Positions 51,044 to 59,349 of a stretch of 64,000 nucleotides of DNA are shown here, piece by piece. The notes beneath the pieces are model-generated. The model did no database searches and had not been told where the DNA came from. It saw only the letters and a program-made list of their open reading frames with translations. A program made the position numbers and the translations under genes. Numbering within the stretch: position 1 is the stretch's first letter; the number at the start of each line of letters is the position of its first letter. This DNA comes from an uncultured Maritimibacter sp. (GTDB lineage: Bacteria > Pseudomonadota > Alphaproteobacteria > Rhodobacterales > Rhodobacteraceae): positions 1 to 64,000 of the forward strand of contig CAJXYS010000001.1 in assembly GCA_913063035.1 (NCBI GenBank). The letters are read 5' to 3'.

Positions 51044-52554
51044 CAGGCCACCTTTTCGGATTCGATCCCCGAGATCGCCTGGATCAGGCTGTCCTCCGTC
51101 ACCTCCTCGGCACTGAACTCGCGCATGATCCGGCCGTGATACATCGCCACGATCCGGTCGGAGACATGCAGCACCTCGGGCATTTCCGAGCTGATGACGA
51201 TGACCGCGTAGCCCTGCCCGGCCAGATCCCGGATCAGGTTGTGGATCTCGGACTTGGAGCCGACGTCGATGCCGCGCGTGGGCTCGTCCACGATCAGCAC
51301 GTTCGGATGCATCGAGAGCCACTTGCCGATGACGATCTTCTGCTGGTTGCCGCCCGAAAGGTTGCCCACGGTCTGCCGCCAGCCGGGCGTGCGGATGTCG
51401 AGCTTGTCGCGGTACTGGTCGAAGATCGCGATCTCCGCGCCGTCCGACACGAAGGGCCCCGCGGTCAGGTCGTCCACCTGCGGCAAGGTCATGTTGTCCC
51501 GGCAGTTCATCCCCAGCACGAGCCCCTGGCCCTTGCGGTCCTCCGGCACGAGGCTGATGCCGTGACGGATCGCGTCGACCGGCGAATGGATGCGCAGTTC
51601 CTGCCCGTCGAGCAGGATCTGCCCCTCGGACGGATCGCGCAGGCCGAAGATCGTCTCGGCGATCTCGGTCCGTCCGGCGCCCACGAGCCCGTAGAAGCCG
51701 ACGACCTCGCCCCGGTGCACCTTGAAGCTGACATCGCGGTAGAGATCCCCGCAGGAAAGCCCGCGCACCTCCAGCGCGACCTCTCCATGCTCGCGATGCT
51801 CCTCGTTGCGCGACAGGTCGAGGCTGCGCCCGATCATCAGCTGGGTCACCTCGTCCTCATCGGTCTTCGCCGTCTCGAGCGTGCCGCGATACTGCCCGTC
51901 GCGCAGCACGCTGATACGGTCGGTGATCTTGAAGATCTCCTCCATCCGGTGCGAGATGTAGACGATCCCCACCCCGCGGGACTTGAGATCCGCGATCACG
52001 TCGAAGAGCACGACCTTCTCGGCATCGGTCAGCGAGGCCGTCGGCTCGTCGAAGATCACCGCGCGCGGATCGACGGTCAGCGCGCGCGCGATTTCCACCA
52101 TCTGCTGGTTGGCGATCGACAGGTCGCCGACGCGGGTCCGGGCGTTGAAGCCCACGTTCAGCGTCTTGAGAATGGCATCCGTCTGCTCGTAGAGCTTGCC
52201 CCAGTCGACGCGGCCGAAGGACTTGCGCGGCAGTTCACCCAGAAAGATGTTCTCGGCCACGCTCAGCTCGTCCGCGAGGCTGAGTTCCTGGTGGATGAAG
52301 ACGACCCCCTTGGCCTTGGCATCGAGGGGGGTCGTCATGATCGTCGACTCTTCCTCGATGAAGATCCGCCCCTCGTTGGGCTGAAGGATTCCGCCCAGCA
52401 CCTTCATCAGGGTGGACTTGCCGGCGCCGTTCTCGCCCATCAGGGCATGGACCTCGCCGGGCATGACCGCGAAGGACACGTCGTCGAGCGCCCGCACGCC
52501 GGGGAAGGTCTTGACGATGTTCTCGAGCCGCAGGGCCGGTTTCTCATCGGTCAT
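51043..52554 (-). CDS. Sugar-type ABC transporter double ATPase (RbsA/MglA family)
   Basis: The 503-residue protein has two nucleotide-binding domains. The first has Walker A GENGAGKST and ends with the Walker B/D-loop IFDEPTASLTD; the second has the degenerate Walker A GLVGAGRTE, signature LSGGNQQK and Walker B VLIVDEPTRGID. This is the RbsA/MglA layout of monosaccharide importers. It is coupled to two permeases and a binding protein in the same operon. Confidence 0.94.
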   Translation of the reverse strand: MTDEKPALRLENIVKTFPGVRALDDVSFAVMPGEVHALMGENGAGKSTLMKVLGGILQPNEGRIFIEEESTIMTTPLDAKAKGVVFIHQELSLADELSVAENIFLGELPRKSFGRVDWGKLYEQTDAILKTLNVGFNARTRVGDLSIANQQMVEIARALTVDPRAVIFDEPTASLTDAEKVVLFDVIADLKSRGVGIVYISHRMEEIFKITDRISVLRDGQYRGTLETAKTDEDEVTQLMIGRSLDLSRNEEHREHGEVALEVRGLSCGDLYRDVSFKVHRGEVVGFYGLVGAGRTEIAETIFGLRDPSEGQILLDGQELRIHSPVDAIRHGISLVPEDRKGQGLVLGMNCRDNMTLPQVDDLTAGPFVSDGAEIAIFDQYRDKLDIRTPGWRQTVGNLSGGNQQKIVIGKWLSMHPNVLIVDEPTRGIDVGSKSEIHNLIRDLAGQGYAVIVISSEMPEVLHVSDRIVAMYHGRIMREFSAEEVTEDSLIQAISGIESEKVA

Positions 52555-53552
52555 ATCTTCAACTCCTCCTTGCCCTTGCGATTGAGCTGGCGATCGAGGA
52601 ACAGCACCGCGATCAGGATCAGGCCGATCACGAGGTTCACCGTCTCGGTGTCCGCCCCGATATGACCGAGCCCCTTGCGCAGCAGCTGGATCGCGATGAC
52701 GCCACCCAGCGTCGAGACGATCGAGCCGTAGCCGCCCGTCAGCTTGGTGCCGCCCAGCACGACGGCCGTGATCGCCCAGAGTTCGTAGAGCATCCCGTCA
52801 TTCGGGTTCACCGAGCCGGACTCGGAGTAAAACACAACGGCCGAGAGCGCGGCGAGAAACCCGATCAGCATGAAGTTCAGCAGGAAATGCGGCCCGACCC
52901 GGATGCCGGCATTCACCGCCGCCTCGCGGTTGTTGCCGATGGCATAGGCGTTGCGGCCATGGACGGTCTTGGTCATAACCAGCCAGAGCACCAGCGCCGT
53001 GCCCAGCAGGAACCAGGTCGCGGTGTGAAGCCCGAGGAATTGCGCCTCGGCGAAATCGACCAGCGTCCAGTTCAGATGGCTCGTGGGCTGCTCGCCGTTA
53101 TACATGAAGACGAGCCCGCGATAGCCCAGCATCGCCCCCAGCGTCACGATGAAGGCATCGACACCGGTCTTCCAGACGATCAAGCCGTTGATCGCCCCCA
53201 GCACGACGCCGGTCAGCAGCGCCAGGGTCCACGACACCGGGATCACCCAGTCGCCGAGGCCGGCGAAGATCGGCCAGGTCATCGAGTCGAGCAGCACGAT
53301 GGCGCTGAGCGCGAAGGTCGCGCCGACGCTCAGGTCGATATTGCCGTTGATCATGATGATCGTCATGCCGAGCGCGATAATCCCGATCGGCGCCGACTGC
53401 TTCAGCAGAAGAAGCATGTTGTCGAAGTCGATGAAGGACTGCTCGGAGACCGACATGAAGTTTCCGGCCACGGTGAAGAAGATCAGCTCCACCACGATGA
53501 AGGCCCAGATCGCCCCCTGCTTGACGAGATTTGCGCGGGTGTCCTTGGTCAT
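52551..53552 (-). CDS. Sugar-type ABC transporter permease (RbsC family) 1
   Basis: The 333-residue permease has 8-10 hydrophobic helices. The RbsC-family segment INGNIDLSVGATFALSAIV and the later GTKLTGGYGSIVSTLGGVIAIQLLRKGL are diagnostic. It overlaps the ATPase gene by 4 bp (ATGA). Together with permease 2 it forms the membrane channel. Confidence 0.93.
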   Translation of the reverse strand: MTKDTRANLVKQGAIWAFIVVELIFFTVAGNFMSVSEQSFIDFDNMLLLLKQSAPIGIIALGMTIIMINGNIDLSVGATFALSAIVLLDSMTWPIFAGLGDWVIPVSWTLALLTGVVLGAINGLIVWKTGVDAFIVTLGAMLGYRGLVFMYNGEQPTSHLNWTLVDFAEAQFLGLHTATWFLLGTALVLWLVMTKTVHGRNAYAIGNNREAAVNAGIRVGPHFLLNFMLIGFLAALSAVVFYSESGSVNPNDGMLYELWAITAVVLGGTKLTGGYGSIVSTLGGVIAIQLLRKGLGHIGADTETVNLVIGLILIAVLFLDRQLNRKGKEELKI

Positions 53553-53563
53553 GGTCCCCTCCC

Positions 53564-54538
53564 TCAGGCGATCGGCGACAGGAGCCGGCCGCGCTTGGCC
53601 GCGATATCCAGCCAGACCGCCAGGATGATGATGACCCAGGTCACGACGTACTGGACGTAGAATTCCAGCCCGACGAGAAGCAGGCCGTTCTGGATGAAGC
53701 CGAGGATCAGCACCCCGATCACCGTCTTGAAGACCGTGCCCGACCCCCCCAGAAGCGACGCGCCGCCGAGAATGACCGCGGCCAGCACCTCGAGTTCCAT
53801 GCCCTGGCCCACCGTGTTCTGGCTGCCGAGCGAGCGGCTTGCCTGTATTAGCCCCGCCGTGGCGACGCAGAAGGCCGAGATCAAGTAGGTCATGAAGACC
53901 ACCCGCGCCCGCGGCACGCCCGAGAAGGTGGCCGCCATGCCGTTGCCGCCCACGGCGTAGACTTTGCGCCCGAACGGCGTCTTGGCCAGCACCATGCTCA
54001 GCACCACGGCGAGCAGCGCGAAGATCAGGATCGGCACCGGCACGCCCAGGATGCTGCCCTGCCCGAAGATGCCGAACCAGGTGCCTTCCTTGTCGGCGAT
54101 GTCCATGTTCTTGCCGCCCGAATAGGTCAGGGTCAGCCCATGGATGGCCGAGAGCATGCCGAGCGTCACGATCAGCGAGTTGAGCTTCAGGTAGCCCACC
54201 AAAAAGCCGATGAACGCGCCCAGCGCCAGCGTCATCCCGTACATCGCGGGAATGCCGAGCGCCGGGCCGAGCTTGTCGTGAAGGTCCAGCACCACGATGG
54301 TCGAGAAGGACATCATCGAGCCGACCGAAAGATCGAGATTGCCGCCGATCACCACGAAGGTCACCCCGAGCGCCATGACGCCGAGGATCGCCGAGGACCG
54401 GATCACGCCGAAGATGTTGTCCATCGTGATGAAGCGATCATTGGCCAGCGCGAACCCGATCATAAAGAGAACGAAGGCCACGATGATCCCCTGGCGTGCC
54501 AGGAAGCCGCCTATGTTTTTCGTTGTCAGCGCCGCCAT
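53564..54538 (-). CDS. Sugar-type ABC transporter permease (RbsC family) 2
   Basis: The 324-residue permease has 8-10 hydrophobic helices. Family segment: IGGNLDLSVGSMMSFSTIVVLD; later GGASLLGGSGTVFKTVIGVLILGFIQNGL. It begins MAALTTKNIGGFLARQ. It lies 11 bp before permease 1. Confidence 0.92.
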   Translation of the reverse strand: MAALTTKNIGGFLARQGIIVAFVLFMIGFALANDRFITMDNIFGVIRSSAILGVMALGVTFVVIGGNLDLSVGSMMSFSTIVVLDLHDKLGPALGIPAMYGMTLALGAFIGFLVGYLKLNSLIVTLGMLSAIHGLTLTYSGGKNMDIADKEGTWFGIFGQGSILGVPVPILIFALLAVVLSMVLAKTPFGRKVYAVGGNGMAATFSGVPRARVVFMTYLISAFCVATAGLIQASRSLGSQNTVGQGMELEVLAAVILGGASLLGGSGTVFKTVIGVLILGFIQNGLLLVGLEFYVQYVVTWVIIILAVWLDIAAKRGRLLSPIA

Positions 54539-54571
54539 GAATTCCTCCCCTTCCGGCTGCCGCCTCGATTG

Positions 54572-55369
54572 TCAGACCAGGGTCATACCGCCGTCGATCA
54601 TGACGATTTGCCCGGTCATGTAGTCGCTGTCCCGCGAGGCCAGGAACGTCGTGGTACCGGTAATGTCCTCGGGCGTCGCGACGCGCCCTTTCAGGATATC
54701 GGCCGAGAACTCTTCCATCGCCTGGCCCGGGCGCTCCGACGCGCCGATGGCCATCAGGTCACGGTCGACCTCTTCCCACATCTCGGTGGCGACAACCCCG
54801 GGGGCGAACCCCGTGACCGTGATATCATGTTTCGCGAGATCCCGCGCGCCCGACTGGGTCAGCGACACCACCGCCCATTTGGACGCGCAGTAGGGCGCGA
54901 CGTTGTCGAACCCCTGCCGGCTGGCGATCGAGGCGGTGTTGACGATCTTGCCGCCGCCGCCCTGCGCGATCATCTGCCGCGCGGCTTCCTGCATGCCGAT
55001 CATGCAGCCCAGCCCGTTCACGCCCATGATGAAATTCCAGTTGTCCTCGGTGACGTCGAGGAAGTTCATCGGCTTGTTGACGCCGGCATTGTTGAACTTG
55101 ACGTCGAGCTTGCCGAACATCTCGACCGCGTGGGCGATCATCGCCTGCACCTGGGCGCGGTCGGTGACGTCGACCGCCGCGCTCGTGACACGGCCGCCGC
55201 CCGCTTCGGCGCGCTGGCGGCTGGCTTCCGCGACCCCGGCGACCTTCTCGCCGTTTATGTCGGCGAAACAGACATCGGCGCCCGCGTCGAGCAAGGCCTC
55301 GCCGATGGCACGCCCGATGCCCTGTGCGGCCCCCGTGACAATACAGGACCGGCCCGAGACTCGACCCAT
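54572..55369 (-). CDS. Short-chain dehydrogenase/reductase 1
   Basis: The 265-residue SDR has the cofactor motif TGAAQGIG, the NNAG stretch (FNNAGVNKP), and the Ser/Tyr/Lys catalytic set in NTASIAS...YCASK. It is similar through its length to the SDR at 58456-59265 (shared DNW segment, MIAQG and DSDYMTGQ endings), so the two are paralogs. It lies between the permeases and the binding protein, so it may oxidise the imported sugar or polyol. Confidence 0.92.
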   Translation of the reverse strand: MGRVSGRSCIVTGAAQGIGRAIGEALLDAGADVCFADINGEKVAGVAEASRQRAEAGGGRVTSAAVDVTDRAQVQAMIAHAVEMFGKLDVKFNNAGVNKPMNFLDVTEDNWNFIMGVNGLGCMIGMQEAARQMIAQGGGGKIVNTASIASRQGFDNVAPYCASKWAVVSLTQSGARDLAKHDITVTGFAPGVVATEMWEEVDRDLMAIGASERPGQAMEEFSADILKGRVATPEDITGTTTFLASRDSDYMTGQIVMIDGGMTLV

Positions 55370-55457
55370 CTCGTCTCCCCCTCGTGTCGTGGTCTTGTGA
55401 GGCCGGAAAACGCGCGGGGCACGCGACCGTGCACACCCCGCGCATTCCGGGAGGAGA

Positions 55458-56408
55458 TCAGAAGACGGGCTTGTCGAACTGATCCATGTTGTCCTGGGTG
55501 ATCTTCGGCGTGTCGAAGTAGTTCAGGAACGGAACCTCTTCGCCGTTGAGCACGTCGATCGCGGTCTGCAGCGCGGCCTCGGCGTCGTCCACCGGCGACT
55601 GGTAGATCGAGCCCCAGTAATCGCCCGCGGCCATCGCCTCGTAGCCGACGGCGAAGTTGGTCGCGCCCACGAAGATGATGCCCTCGCGGCCGGCGGCCTT
55701 GGCGGCGTTCAGCGCGCCGACGCCCATGTTGTCGTCGCCAGAATAGACGCCGTCGATGTCGTCATACTTGACGAGGAAGGCTTCCATGACCTGCTGCGAC
55801 TTCTCGCGGTTCCAGTCGCCCGGCTGCTGGTCGATCTGCTCCACGTTCGGGCAGACTTCGGGCAGGCGGTCGTTGAAGCCCTTGGCGCGCTCGATGGCGG
55901 TGGTGTAGCCGGGCTGACCGGTGATGTGCACGACCTTGGCCTCGTCCTCGATGCCCATGTCCTTGAACTTGTCGCACATGATCTCGGCGGAGCGCCGGCC
56001 CTGGGTGATGTTGTCGGGGCCCGAGAAGGAGGCGACGAAGTCGAAGCCCTGCTCGGCGATGTTCGAGTTGGTGACGATCACCGGGATGTCGGCCTGGTGC
56101 GCCTTGCGGACGGCCGGGATGACGGCCTCGCCGTTGGTCGGCCAGATGATGATCGCGTCGACTTGCTGCTGGATCAGGTCTTCCATCTGCGCGATCTGGC
56201 GGGCGACGTCGCCGCCGGCGTCGAGCACCACGGTCTCGACGTCGGGGTTCGCCTCGGCCGCGGCGATGAAGGCCTTTTCATAGGTCGTCTGGTAGCTGTC
56301 GACACCGACGTTGTTCTGGGTGATGCCGATGGTCATTTCCTGCGCGACGGCAGCGGTGCCGAGCAGCGCGGTAGAGGCGAAAAGAGTCGCCGTGATCGAG
56401 TGTTTCAT
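55458..56408 (-). CDS. Periplasmic sugar-binding protein of the ABC transporter
   Basis: The 316-residue periplasmic-binding-protein type 1 (ribose/galactose-type). A signal peptide (MKHSITATLFASTALLGTAAVAQE) is cut near residue 22. The core begins MTIGITQNNVGVDSYQTTYEKAF, with IDGVYSGDDNMGVGALNAAKAAG near the hinge. Ribosome site AAGGGAGG. It is the first gene of the transport operon and divergent from the regulator. Confidence 0.94.
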   Translation of the reverse strand: MKHSITATLFASTALLGTAAVAQEMTIGITQNNVGVDSYQTTYEKAFIAAAEANPDVETVVLDAGGDVARQIAQMEDLIQQQVDAIIIWPTNGEAVIPAVRKAHQADIPVIVTNSNIAEQGFDFVASFSGPDNITQGRRSAEIMCDKFKDMGIEDEAKVVHITGQPGYTTAIERAKGFNDRLPEVCPNVEQIDQQPGDWNREKSQQVMEAFLVKYDDIDGVYSGDDNMGVGALNAAKAAGREGIIFVGATNFAVGYEAMAAGDYWGSIYQSPVDDAEAALQTAIDVLNGEEVPFLNYFDTPKITQDNMDQFDKPVF

Positions 56409-56528
56409 TGCGGGGTCCTCCCTTGAGACGTTCTAACCCGATTGCCGCTGTCCTCCCAGCCCGGGAATCAGCCCGGTGCAATCGACTCCCATCCAGCATG
56501 TTTCGCACGGACGGCGCGGCCGGGTATC

Positions 56529-56545
56529 TTATCCGATATGGATAA
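56529..56545. promoter_or_regulatory. Inverted repeat in the divergent regulator/transporter gap
   Basis: TTATCC-gatat-GGATAA is a perfect 6 bp inverted repeat with a 5 bp spacer. Further half-sites TATCCG (56551) and GGATAT (56583) follow in an AT-rich island. It is a candidate operator for the adjacent regulator. Confidence 0.45.
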
Positions 56546-56615
56546 TTTACTATCCGTAACGGACATTTTTGAGATACTGGCTGGATATCAATCTGAACAA
56601 TTTGGGGGGCGCGCC

Positions 56616-58445
56616 ATGACGGCACGTGGGCACCGGGGCGGAACCGCCCAAGAGAACACAGCTTACATGAACCAGGAAACGACACAAATTGTCCGAAATG
56701 GATATCCGGTTGGTGGGTCATCCGAGGCCTCCGCGCCCTCGGGCGGCGGCGCGGACCTGGATCGTGTCGTCCGGTTCCTCGAAGAGCTCTGTGTCGAGCT
56801 CGACACCGCGCTGGAGCCGACGACGCCCAATCCGCATCTCAACATGATCCTGCACCTCCTGCGCAGCCATGTTGAGGGGCGGCTCGTCTCGGCCTCGTCG
56901 CTGGTGGCGGCCTCGGGCGTGCCCTACGCGACGGCGATGCGCAAGCTGGGCGACATCCAGAAAGCGGGCCTCGTCGAGCAGCGACCGCGCACCAAGACCG
57001 GCAAGAGCTTTTCGCTGCATCCCAGCGCGCAGCTACTGGAGGACTGGCAGCAGATCGCCGACCGGATCGAGCGGATCGCGACCGAATCCTTCGGCGACGC
57101 CTCCGGCGGCCGTGGCCAGGCGGAATACTATTTCGGCGATTCCTACCAGCCGGGCCAGGCCCTGATCCCGCCGCCGCGCGCCCTGCCCCAGCCGCTGCGC
57201 CTGTCGGGCGGGGTCCGGATCCTCGTCCATGGCGACCCGACCTTCATGGTCATGGAAAACCTGAAGCGCCAGTTCGAGCAGATCGTCGGCACCTCGATCC
57301 ACCAGCGCGCCTTCTCGATCGACCGGCTGCGCGAGGAAGCGCTGCGCAACGCCACCCGGGCCAAGAGCCGCTATGACCTGATCGCCGTCGACCTGCCCTG
57401 GATCGGTGAGTTCGTGAAGCGCGGGGTCGTGCGCCCGCTGACCGAGGTCATGGATACCGGGCGGCTCGACCCCAGCGATTTCCACACCGCCGGCTGGCGC
57501 GCCGCGCACTGGAACGGCGTGCCCTACGGCGTGCCGAGCCAGACCACGCCGGAGCTGATGTTCTACCGCCGCGACTGGTTCGCCACCGAGGGCCTGGAGC
57601 CTCCCGCGACCACGGACGCGGTCATCGAGGCCGCGCGCCGCTTCCACGCCCCGCGCAAGGGGCGCTACGGCATCGCCTGGAACGCCGCGCGGGGCACGGC
57701 GCTCGGCCATACCTTCATCATGACCTGCGCCGATTTCGGCCAGCCGGTCATCGACATCCCCCGCATCGCGGGCGGCTTCGACGCCGACCATCTCGAGCGG
57801 CCGGACATCCGCCCGACCATCGACACCCCGCGCGGCCGCGCGGCGGCGGAATACCTGATGCAGCTGATGGAGTTCTCGCCGCCCGACATCCTGTCGATGT
57901 CCTGGTACGAGCGGGTTCGCCCCTATGCCGCCGGCAAGGTGGCGATGGCCTACGGCTATACCCTGCTGGCCCCCTATTTCGAGCTGGACACCGGCTGCCC
58001 GGCGCATGGCAACACCGGATACGTTCCGCATCCGCACGGCCCGGAAGGCGCGCCCATCGCGCCCGTCGGCGGCTACGTGCTCTGCCTGCCGGCGAACCTG
58101 TCGGAAGACCGCCTGGAGGACGCGGTCGAGGCGCTGATCGCCTTCACCTCGCCGGCCGCACAGAAACTCTATGCCCAGAACGGCAGCCGCACCGCCCCGC
58201 GGTACTCGGTCGGGGCCGATCCCGAGGTGCGGCGGCTCTCGCCCATCTTCGAGATGGTCGACCAGATGTCCTGGCGCGACGAGCTGCAGTTCTGGCCGCG
58301 CCCGCCGATCCCGCAGATTTCCGAGATCATCCGGATCTGCGGCCACGAGCTGCACGACATGCTGCGCGGCGTCGTCGCGCCCGAGGACGCCCTCGCGCGG
58401 GCCCAGGCCCGCGCCGAGGAAGCCATGACAAAACCGGTCACTTAG
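56616..58445 (+). CDS. Winged-helix regulator fused to a solute-binding-protein domain
   Basis: The 609-residue protein has no signal peptide. Residues about 75-137 read as a winged helix (HLLRSHVEGRLVSASSLVAASGVPYATAMRKLGDIQKAGLVEQRP). From about residue 199 to the end it reads as an extracellular family 1 solute-binding protein (VRILVHGDPTFMVMENLKRQFEQIVGTS; FYRRDWFATEGLEPPATTDAVIEAARRF). This suggests a cytoplasmic one-component sensor. I chose the ATG at 56616 (GGGGGG ribosome site); an in-frame ATG at 56538 is possible. It is divergent from the ABC operon and followed 10 bp later by an SDR gene. Confidence 0.8.
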   Translation: MTARGHRGGTAQENTAYMNQETTQIVRNGYPVGGSSEASAPSGGGADLDRVVRFLEELCVELDTALEPTTPNPHLNMILHLLRSHVEGRLVSASSLVAASGVPYATAMRKLGDIQKAGLVEQRPRTKTGKSFSLHPSAQLLEDWQQIADRIERIATESFGDASGGRGQAEYYFGDSYQPGQALIPPPRALPQPLRLSGGVRILVHGDPTFMVMENLKRQFEQIVGTSIHQRAFSIDRLREEALRNATRAKSRYDLIAVDLPWIGEFVKRGVVRPLTEVMDTGRLDPSDFHTAGWRAAHWNGVPYGVPSQTTPELMFYRRDWFATEGLEPPATTDAVIEAARRFHAPRKGRYGIAWNAARGTALGHTFIMTCADFGQPVIDIPRIAGGFDADHLERPDIRPTIDTPRGRAAAEYLMQLMEFSPPDILSMSWYERVRPYAAGKVAMAYGYTLLAPYFELDTGCPAHGNTGYVPHPHGPEGAPIAPVGGYVLCLPANLSEDRLEDAVEALIAFTSPAAQKLYAQNGSRTAPRYSVGADPEVRRLSPIFEMVDQMSWRDELQFWPRPPIPQISEIIRICGHELHDMLRGVVAPEDALARAQARAEEAMTKPVT

Positions 58446-58455
58446 GGAGGAAACC

Positions 58456-59265
58456 ATGGACCCCAATCGCCTGAACGGAAAAAACATCCTGATCACCGGC
58501 GCCGCCCGCGGCATGGGCGCGGCCAACGCCGAGAGCTTCGCCGCCCAGGGCGGCAACGTGTGCATCGGGGACCTGGACCTCGACGAGGCCCAGAAGGTGG
58601 CCGACCGCATCAACGCGGCCGGCAACGGCAAGGCGATTGCGGTCAAGATGGACGTCACCAAGCGCGAGGACAACGCCGCCGCCGTCGCGGCCACCGTCGA
58701 CGCCTTCGGCTCGATCAATGTCGGGCTCTTCAACGCGGGCCTGAACAAGCCCCGGTTCTTCATGGATATCGATGAAGACAACTGGGACATGATCATGAAC
58801 GTCAATACCAAGGCGATGTGGCTCGGCATGCAGGAGACGGCCAAGCAGATGATCGCGCAGGGCCCGATGGAAGATCATCCCTACAAGATCATCAATGTCG
58901 GCTCCATCGCGTCGCGCAAGCCGCTGGTGGACGTGACCGTCTACTGCACCTCCAAATACGGCTGCCTCGCCCTGACCCATTGCGGCGCCGTCGCGCTGGC
59001 CGAGCACAACATCACCGTCAACGGCTACGCGCCGGGCGTGGTGGTCACGCCGCTCTGGGAACAGCTCGACAAGGATCTCGTGGATATCGGCTTCAAGCAG
59101 AAGGCCGGCCAGGCCTACGAAGACATCGTCCGCGACGCGCTCCAGATCAAGCGGGTTTCCTACCCCGACGACATCACCGGCACGGCGTCGTTCCTGGCCA
59201 GCAACGACAGCGACTACATGACCGGCCAGATGATCCATATCGACGGCGGCTGGTGCATCCAGTGA
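58456..59265 (+). CDS. Short-chain dehydrogenase/reductase 2
   Basis: The 269-residue SDR has the cofactor motif TGAARGMG, FNAGLNKP at the NAG position and catalytic Ser/Tyr/Lys in NVGSIAS...YCTSK. It is a paralog of the SDR at 54572-55369. Its ribosome site is AGGGAGG, 10 bp after the regulator, so it is probably co-transcribed with it. Substrate unknown, likely a polyol or hydroxyacid. Confidence 0.93.
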   Translation: MDPNRLNGKNILITGAARGMGAANAESFAAQGGNVCIGDLDLDEAQKVADRINAAGNGKAIAVKMDVTKREDNAAAVAATVDAFGSINVGLFNAGLNKPRFFMDIDEDNWDMIMNVNTKAMWLGMQETAKQMIAQGPMEDHPYKIINVGSIASRKPLVDVTVYCTSKYGCLALTHCGAVALAEHNITVNGYAPGVVVTPLWEQLDKDLVDIGFKQKAGQAYEDIVRDALQIKRVSYPDDITGTASFLASNDSDYMTGQMIHIDGGWCIQ

Positions 59266-59349
59266 CGCCACCGGGCGCGCCCAAGCCGCGCGCCCGCCCC
59301 TACCCACCTTGAAACGGTGCGCCTTCCGCGCACCAAACGGAGTTTTGCC

